Assembly: GCA_002726085.1 (NCBI GenBank)
Contig: PBRZ01000049.1
Span: forward strand, 4,180 to 36,561
Length of the DNA: 32,382 nt
Source: Acidobacteriota bacterium
GTDB lineage: Bacteria; Acidobacteriota; Vicinamibacteria; Vicinamibacterales; UBA8438
Direction: 5' to 3'
The stretch's first letter is position 1, and every line of letters starts with the position of its first letter. Positions 27,403-32,382 of the stretch are shown piece by piece. The position numbers were made by a program, and so were the translations under genes. The notes under the pieces were generated by a model. It was not told where the DNA came from. It searched no databases and was given only the letters and a program-made list of their open reading frames with translations.

Positions 27403-28923
27403 GTGTCCAAGGACCCGACCGACGGCCGTTCCGCGACGGATGCCGCGCCCTCGCTCGGCGACATGGACCCTGCAGCGTTCCGGCGAGCCGGGCATCAGCT
27501 CGTCGACTGGATCGGCGCATATCTCGAAGACACCGAGCGGTACCCGGTGCTGTCGCGCGCGCGACCGGGTGAGATCCGGGACGCGCTACCAGCCTCGGCC
27601 CCGGAAACCGGTGAGCCGATGGACGCGATTCTCGCCGACGTCGAACGTCTCATCGTGCCCGGGCTGACCCACTGGAACCACCCGGGTTTCTTCGCTTATT
27701 TCGCCATCAGCGGCAGCGGCCCGGGCGTGCTCGCCGAATTCCTGACTGCGGCGTTCAACGCGCAGGGCATGCTGTGGCGCACCTCGCCTGCAGTGACCGA
27801 GCTCGAAGAGGTGGCCCTGGCCTGGCTCCGTCGCCTCCTCGGTTTACCGGACACGTTCGAAGGGGTCATCTACGACACGGCGTCGATCGCCACGCTGCAC
27901 GCACTGGCGGCCGCCAGGCAGGATGCGGCACCGGAGGTACGGGAACGCGGACTCGCCGGTCGACCGGACCTGCCGCCGATGCGTGTCTACTGCTCCGAAC
28001 ACGCGCATTCCTCGGTCGACAAGGCGGTCATGACGCTGGGTCTGGGACAGGCCGGGCTTTGTCGGATCGACACCGACGACCACTTCCGGCTACGACCCAC
28101 CGCGCTCGCTGCCGCGATTGCCGACGACCGCCGGAACGGGGTGACACCGTTCGCCGTCGTTGCCACCGTCGGCACCACCGCTGTGACGAGCGTCGACCCG
28201 GTGGCGGCGGTAGCCGAGCTCTGTGAGCAGGAGCGGCTCTGGCTGCACGTCGACGCGGCCTACGCCGGCGCGGCGGCGATGGTCCCCGGACGGGAGGACA
28301 CGCTGGCCGGGTGCGACCGCGCCACTTCGCTCGTCGTCAACCCCCACAAGTGGCTGTTCACACCGTTCGACCTCAGTGCGTTCTACTGCCGCCGGATGGA
28401 TCGTTTGCGCGAGGCGTTCTCGCTGACACCGGACTACCTCGAGAGCCGGGAGCCCGAGCCGGTGCGAAACCTGATGGACACAGGGGTCCAGCTGGGCCGG
28501 CGCTTCCGCGCACTCAAACTGTGGATGGTGCTGCGACACTTCGGCGCCGACGGTATGCGACGCCGGCTGGCTGAGCACATGCGACTGGCGGGACTCTTCG
28601 CCGGCTGGGTGGACGCGAGTGACGCGTTCGAACGGTTGGCACCGGTACCGTTCTCGGTGGTCTGCTTCCGCGCGCGTCCCGCCGAGCTGGCCGAAGACCG
28701 AGCAGCGCTCGACGACCTGAATGCGAGACTACTCGACGCGGTGAACGCGACGGGCGACGTATTCCTGTCGCACACCCGGCTCGATGGCCGGTTCGTGCTG
28801 CGGCTTGCGGTCGGACATATCCGCACGACCGAACGTCACGTGGCCCGCGCGTGGGAACTGCTCCAGGAACAGCTCGCCCGCCTTCGCCAAGGCTCCGGCG
28901 GTCAGGCCGCGGAAACCGATTAG
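27403..28923 (+). CDS. pyridoxal-phosphate group II (aromatic amino acid type) decarboxylase
   Basis: From a GTG at 27403 the product is 506 residues; an ATG at codon 22 is an alternative. The family order is complete: MDPAAFRRAGHQLVDWIGAYL at the N-terminus, THWNHPGFFAYFAISGS, NAQGMLWRTSPAVTELE, a YDTASIATLHALAAARQ loop, YCSEHAHSSVDKAVMTLGL (His that stacks on PLP), VATVGTTAVTSVDPV, HVDAAYAGAA (Asp that pairs with the pyridine N), and NPHKWLF (Schiff-base Lys). This is the AADC/tyrosine-DOPA/phenylacetaldehyde-synthase subgroup rather than glutamate decarboxylase; the amino acid used is not readable. The last dozen residues (RQGSGGQAAETD) come from a dispersed repeat that intrudes into the reading frame. 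Confidence 0.92.
   Translation: MSKDPTDGRSATDAAPSLGDMDPAAFRRAGHQLVDWIGAYLEDTERYPVLSRARPGEIRDALPASAPETGEPMDAILADVERLIVPGLTHWNHPGFFAYFAISGSGPGVLAEFLTAAFNAQGMLWRTSPAVTELEEVALAWLRRLLGLPDTFEGVIYDTASIATLHALAAARQDAAPEVRERGLAGRPDLPPMRVYCSEHAHSSVDKAVMTLGLGQAGLCRIDTDDHFRLRPTALAAAIADDRRNGVTPFAVVATVGTTAVTSVDPVAAVAELCEQERLWLHVDAAYAGAAAMVPGREDTLAGCDRATSLVVNPHKWLFTPFDLSAFYCRRMDRLREAFSLTPDYLESREPEPVRNLMDTGVQLGRRFRALKLWMVLRHFGADGMRRRLAEHMRLAGLFAGWVDASDAFERLAPVPFSVVCFRARPAELAEDRAALDDLNARLLDAVNATGDVFLSHTRLDGRFVLRLAVGHIRTTERHVARAWELLQEQLARLRQGSGGQAAETD
28882..28907. repeat. short palindromic repeat inside the 3' end of the decarboxylase gene
   Basis: CTTCGCCAAGGCTCCGGCGG and the following GTCAGG encode RQGSGGQA. 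A near-identical peptide-coding repeat (RQGxGGQA) is familiar to me from acidobacterial proteins, where it appears at unrelated positions. It replaces or extends the native C-terminus. Confidence 0.55.
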
Positions 28924-29025
28924 GAAACGGGCTTGAAGACCCTTGCTACCGGCCGGACTATCAAACCTGACCACCACCCAAGGGCAGGACGCTAGCCGGC
29001 AGGGTACGGAGAAACGACACGCGCC

Positions 29026-29119
29026 GTTTCCTGGCGAGGCGTTCGTCTGGCAAGGCGCGACTTCAGTTAAACGGGGCTCCGCCCCGAACCCCTCGCGAGC
29101 GCCTCGCCAGAAAACCTAG
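29026..29119. mobile_element. 94-bp element with inverted ends, finishing at the trkH stop codon
   Basis: GTTTCCTGGCGAGGCG at 29026-29041 is inverted at 29100-29115 (15 of 16 match). The interior contains the hairpin module GGGGCTCCGCCCC. The right end reads AAAACCTAG, and CTA (29116-29118) is the complement of the trkH stop TAG. The region 28924-29025 to its left holds no gene I can support. Confidence 0.75.
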
Positions 29120-30582
29120 CCGCGCGCCGCGGCGCGCCAGTGCGCGGACCGCCAGACCTCTGGGCGCAGCAGCGCAAGGACGGTCAGCACCTCGAGCCGA
29201 CCAATCCACATCGCGCCGGTCAGGACCAGCTTGCTCAGTGGGTGCAGATGCCCATAGTTCGCCATGGGGCCGACCAGCCCCAGCCCAGGACCGACGTTGC
29301 CGAGCGTCGCCATGGTCGCCGTGACACCGGTGACGAGGTCGGCGCCGAGCAAGATGACCGCTATCGCACAGAGTGCAAACGTCAACACGTAGAACAGGAA
29401 GAACACCAGAACGGTGCGCATCACGTCCTCAGACACGACTTTGCCGCTTATCTTCACAGGGAGCACGCCGCGGGGGTGCAGCGTCCGACGCAACTCGGTC
29501 AATGTGAAACGCCCGATCAGCAAATGTCGTATCACCTTCGGTCCACCCGCGGCCGAGCCGGCGCAGCCGCCGATGAACATCAGGACCAGCAGGATCATCC
29601 GCGTCTGGTCGCCCCAAAGCTGAAAGTCGACACTGGCATACCCGGTCGTCGTCAGGATCGACAGCGTCTGGAATAATCCCTGTCGAAACGCCACCGTGAG
29701 CTCGCCGCCCGCGCGCCACAGAAAACCGGTGACGAACAACGCGGCCACCAGGACGATGGCGGTGTACATGCGAAACTCCTCGTCGCGCAGGAACACACCC
29801 GGGCGTCCCAGGAGCGCCCGATACTGCAGGGCGAAGCTCGCTCCGGCCAGGAACATGAAGACACAGATGATCCACTCGACGGCTGCGTTGTCGTACCCGG
29901 CGATCGAGAGCGCATTCGGCGAAAACCCCCCGGCTGCCAGCGTCGTCATCGCATGGCACAGGGCGTCGTAGACCGGCATCCCGGCAAACCACAACGCAAG
30001 GAACTCGGCCAGCGTCAACCCGGCGTAGAGCCGCCAAAGCACCGCGGCAGTCTTGCGGACGTGCGGCGTGAGCTTCTCGTCGGTTGGTCCCGGCGCCTCG
30101 GCAAAAAAGAGCCGCCCGACCCCCATCGCCAACCGCGGCAGAACCGCCACGAAAAGCGCGATGACCCCCATGCCGCCGATCCACTGGGTCAGCGAGCGCC
30201 AGAACAGCACCCCCCGACCGAACGCGCCGAAGTCGGTGAAGATGGTGGCGCCCGTCGTCGTGAACCCGGACATCGACTCGAACACCGCATCGACCGGAGA
30301 GAGCCCGACCCAGACGTAGGGAACCGACCCGAGCAACGCGACCACGAGCCAGGTGCCGGCCACGACGGCGAGCGCCTCGATCCGCCGCAAATCCGGCTCG
30401 CGCTCCGGGTGGGCCAGCCACATCGTCTGACCAGCCGCCGACGCCAGCACCCCGGCCAGTGCGAACCCTCCGAGGTCGGTCCACTCGCTGTAGTAGGCCG
30501 CCACCGCCATCGGCCAGAGAAACATCAGGCCGAAACGGCGGAGGAGGTCGCCGGTGACTTTGACGATGATGCACAACCGCAT
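29116..30582 (-). CDS. trkH: Trk potassium uptake channel subunit
   Basis: At 488 residues it has the four-fold membrane-pore-membrane plan of TrkH/KtrB. Selectivity-loop segments are recognisable: SMSGFTTTGATIF (first), AMTTLAAGGFSPN (second), LSILTTTGYASVDF (third) and ATLGNVGPGLG (fourth), each with the central Gly. LTQWIGGMGVI follows the first, and FIGGCAGSAAGGPKV after the third is the typical gating-loop region. It forms the K+ path in the inner membrane, driven by the proton or sodium gradient, and is controlled by nucleotide binding to TrkA, encoded just upstream on the same strand. No Shine-Dalgarno is visible. The stop codon is shared with a repeat element. Confidence 0.95.
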   Translation of the reverse strand: MRLCIIVKVTGDLLRRFGLMFLWPMAVAAYYSEWTDLGGFALAGVLASAAGQTMWLAHPEREPDLRRIEALAVVAGTWLVVALLGSVPYVWVGLSPVDAVFESMSGFTTTGATIFTDFGAFGRGVLFWRSLTQWIGGMGVIALFVAVLPRLAMGVGRLFFAEAPGPTDEKLTPHVRKTAAVLWRLYAGLTLAEFLALWFAGMPVYDALCHAMTTLAAGGFSPNALSIAGYDNAAVEWIICVFMFLAGASFALQYRALLGRPGVFLRDEEFRMYTAIVLVAALFVTGFLWRAGGELTVAFRQGLFQTLSILTTTGYASVDFQLWGDQTRMILLVLMFIGGCAGSAAGGPKVIRHLLIGRFTLTELRRTLHPRGVLPVKISGKVVSEDVMRTVLVFFLFYVLTFALCAIAVILLGADLVTGVTATMATLGNVGPGLGLVGPMANYGHLHPLSKLVLTGAMWIGRLEVLTVLALLRPEVWRSAHWRAAARG

Positions 30583-30600
30583 GGTGGATTAGTGTGCTCT

Positions 30601-30636
30601 CAGGAGACAGGAGACAGGAGACAGGAGGCAGGAGGA
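30601..30636. repeat. heptamer tandem repeat (AGGAGAC/AGGAGGC)n
   Basis: About five 7-bp units separate trkA from trkH, ending about 20 nt before the trkH ATG; the transcript here is pyrimidine-rich. Confidence 0.95.
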
Positions 30637-30678
30637 AACATGATGGCTTCGCCGCTTCCCTGCAGTCGACCTTGATCG

Positions 30679-32025
30679 TCAGCTGGAGGGCGTGAACAAC
30701 GTTCTGATCTCCTCGGCCGAGATTCCGGTGGCGCAGACCAGCACGCGGTCGCCCGGCTCGATTCGATCCTCACCCCGCGGCACGATTGCCTGCCCGCCCC
30801 GAACGATCGACCCGATAATCGCCTCGTCGGGAACACCTAGGTCGCGCAACGCGGTCGGCTGGAACGTGTCCGGCACGGTCAGCTCGACCACCTTCGCCTG
30901 CCCCTCCTCGAGCACCTTCAGCAGACTCGAGCGCCCGCCATCGATCTGATGGACGACCGAGGCCACAGCCGCGCCGCGCGCCGAAAGCGCCACGTCGATG
31001 CCCACGAGCTCGAACAGCCGCAGGTTTGCTGGTGTGCTGACCCGCGTGATGACCGATTCGACACCTAGTTGCCGCCCGATCAAGCAGGCCAGCAGATTGC
31101 GCTCGTCGTGATCGATGACCGACACCATCACGTCGCTCCGGCCGATTTCCTCGCTCTCGAGTAGCCCGAGGTCGGTGCCGTCACCTTCGAGAATGAGTGC
31201 GTTCCCCAGCGTGGCTGCGAGCATCTCGCCACGCGCGTGGTCGTGCTCGACGATATACAGCTGAATCCCCGGCTCGGAATCCAGATGCTGGGCCAGCCGG
31301 AGCCCAACGTCGCCGCCACCGATAATCGTGACCAGCCGTGTCCGGCGCTCCGCCGCCTTGGGCGACAGCTGTCCCTGGAGCGCCTTCATCGCCTCGCGCG
31401 TGCCCATCAGGACGACCTTGTCGCCGGGGTCCAGCACGGTGCGGCCGCGGGGGATCGAGGTGCTGTCGCCATGGTGGACGGCCACGATGACGACGCCGTA
31501 CGGCAGGTCCAGCGCCGCGATCGGCTTGCCAACCAGCGGCGAGTCCGACCCGAGCCGGAACTCGAGCAACCGGATCTCCCCGCCGGCGAACACGCCGGCG
31601 TCCACCGACCCAGGGGCCATGATGATCCGCTCGATCGCGTCCGCCAGTTGCGCCTCGGGCCAGATGACCTGGTCGATCCCGAAGTGCTCGCTCAAACTGT
31701 CGCGTCCTTCAGCGGTGTGGACGAAGTCTTCCTTGGAGACGAAGCAGATCGTGCGACGGCACCCCAGTTGGCTGCCGAGCGAGCAGGCGACGATGTTGAC
31801 CTCGTCGAGCCCGGTGCAGGCGATGAGCAGGTCGCACGTACTGGCCCGCGCGCGCTCCAGCAGGCTGCGACTGGTGCCGCTGCCGGTCAGGAACTCGACA
31901 TCGAGCAGACCGAACCGTTCCGCCACGGAGGGCACGGCGTCGACCACGCACAGCTCGTGGTGGGCGGCCAGCGCCTTGGCGAGCGCATACCCGATTTCGC
32001 CGCCCCCGATGATGATGATCTGCAT
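30679..32025 (-). CDS. trkA: Trk system regulatory subunit
   Basis: This 448-residue protein has the duplicated RCK plan. The first Rossmann domain starts MQIIIIGGGEIGYALAKALA, with Asp in LCVVDAVPS closing the nucleotide site. Its RCK-C lobe covers about 140-225 (IRLLEFRLGSDSPLVGKPIAAL, ILDPGDKVVLMG-type ending). The second begins at about 232 (TRLVTIIGGGDVGLRLAQHL) with VEHD, then GDGTDLGLLESEEI, and its RCK-C lobe ends RGEDRIEPGDRVLVCA. It binds NAD(H) or ATP/ADP and gates the TrkH channel. It heads the operon. No Shine-Dalgarno is seen before its ATG. A heptamer repeat lies just upstream. Confidence 0.95.
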   Translation of the reverse strand: MQIIIIGGGEIGYALAKALAAHHELCVVDAVPSVAERFGLLDVEFLTGSGTSRSLLERARASTCDLLIACTGLDEVNIVACSLGSQLGCRRTICFVSKEDFVHTAEGRDSLSEHFGIDQVIWPEAQLADAIERIIMAPGSVDAGVFAGGEIRLLEFRLGSDSPLVGKPIAALDLPYGVVIVAVHHGDSTSIPRGRTVLDPGDKVVLMGTREAMKALQGQLSPKAAERRTRLVTIIGGGDVGLRLAQHLDSEPGIQLYIVEHDHARGEMLAATLGNALILEGDGTDLGLLESEEIGRSDVMVSVIDHDERNLLACLIGRQLGVESVITRVSTPANLRLFELVGIDVALSARGAAVASVVHQIDGGRSSLLKVLEEGQAKVVELTVPDTFQPTALRDLGVPDEAIIGSIVRGGQAIVPRGEDRIEPGDRVLVCATGISAEEIRTLFTPSS

Positions 32026-32039
32026 TACGGAATGCCCAA

Positions 32040-32071
32040 GGAGGCAGGAGACAGGAGGCAGGAGGCAGGAG
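32040..32071. repeat. heptamer tandem repeat (GGAGGCA/GGAGACA)n
   Basis: About four units lie 15 bp upstream of the trkA start. The remaining 32072-32215 contains a GTCGGCCGGAGGGGCCGGC hairpin but no supported gene. Confidence 0.9.
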
Positions 32072-32218
32072 AGAGCCGGAGGGCTTCGCCAGCCGTTACT
32101 TCAAGGGCGACAGCTCCAGAACTCGACATGTCCGTACCCCTAGCTACTGCGCCAACAGGAGAATACTTGTCATTACCTATTGTCGGCCGGAGGGGCCGGC
32201 GCCGACAGCGGCGCGGCC

Positions 32219-32292
32219 TCTCTAGACGGGGCTACGCCCTGAACTCCACGCGGTCGCTCGCGAGGCCCCGCTGCCTCGCCAGGAAACCCTAG
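32219..32292. repeat. dispersed repeat copy with CTAG at both ends
   Basis: It begins CTCTCTAGACGGGGCTACGCCC, a variant of the hairpin module, and ends CCTCGCCAGGAAACCCTAG, the terminal sequence of the element family seen at 29026 and 20538. Confidence 0.65.
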
Positions 32293-32306
32293 CGCACGAC
32301 AAGAGC

Positions 32307-32382
32307 GGTTTCCTGGCGAGGCGTTCGTCTGGCAAGGCGCGGCTGTACTCAGACGGGGCTTCGCCCCGAACCCCCCGCGAAC
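32307..32382. repeat. dispersed element copy running off the window end
   Basis: GGTTTCCTGGCGAGGCG (32307 on), TCTGGCAAGGCGCGGC, and the hairpin module GGGGCTTCGCCCCGAA follow in the order seen at 29026; the right end lies outside the window. Confidence 0.75.

Overview
This is a high-GC bacterial chromosome segment. Gene content (a DUF2339 membrane protein, pieces of a HEAT/cyclic-nucleotide protein of the Npt nucleotide-carrier type, Omp85 and patatin outer-membrane proteins, SoxC/SoxD, TrkA/TrkH, and a repeat that encodes an RQGxGGQ-like peptide) resembles Acidobacteriota, probably Vicinamibacteria. That placement is inference from gene families and repeat style; no rRNA or marker gene confirms it. 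The outer-membrane beta-barrels show a Gram-negative cell.

Layout. 1-3.8 kb: the end of a DUF2339 membrane protein, two divergent pieces of one scrambled HEAT/cNMP gene, and a triple-BON periplasmic protein. 3.8-8.2 kb (minus): enolase, an Omp85-like barrel, and a secreted protein with atypical-kinase motifs. 8.6-11.2 kb (minus): a soluble three-PAS histidine kinase overlapping a FixJ-type regulator. 11.5-15.5 kb (minus): a PlpD-like type Vd patatin autotransporter, MsrA, a nucleoside deaminase and a macrodomain protein. 15.6-19.5 kb (plus): a SelW/Rdx-like gene with an in-frame TGA, SoxC/SoxD, VapB/VapC and an exported SAM methyltransferase. 19.6-20.6 kb: a decayed nucleotidyltransferase and a dense repeat cluster. 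20.6-26.6 kb: gamma-glutamyltransferase, a transketolase-like enzyme, and a DUF255 protein divergent from a DUF4149 protein. 26.8-28.9 kb: an OsmC-like gene with an in-frame TGA, divergent from an aromatic-amino-acid-type decarboxylase. 29.1-32.0 kb (minus): the TrkA-TrkH potassium uptake pair. The window ends in repeats.

The strongest observation is a pair of probable selenoprotein genes that a standard gene caller would split or miss. In a SelW/Rdx-like gene (15646-15870) the TGA replaces the second Cys of the CxxC motif. In an OsmC-like gene (26794-27258, minus) the TGA replaces the conserved peroxidatic Cys. Each TGA is followed at SECIS distance by a stem-loop. The genome therefore probably decodes UGA as selenocysteine, although no Sec machinery lies in this window.

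The second theme is repeats. Heptamer tandem repeats occupy many intergenic gaps. A family of short palindromic or terminal-inverted-repeat elements starts exactly at the TAG stop codon of four genes; three of these read CTAG, and a related 166-bp element is bounded by CTAG on both sides. Other points are a G10 homopolymer that removes the expected C-terminal Phe of the Omp85-like barrel, and several genes without a Shine-Dalgarno sequence whose -10-like hexamer sits at leaderless spacing.
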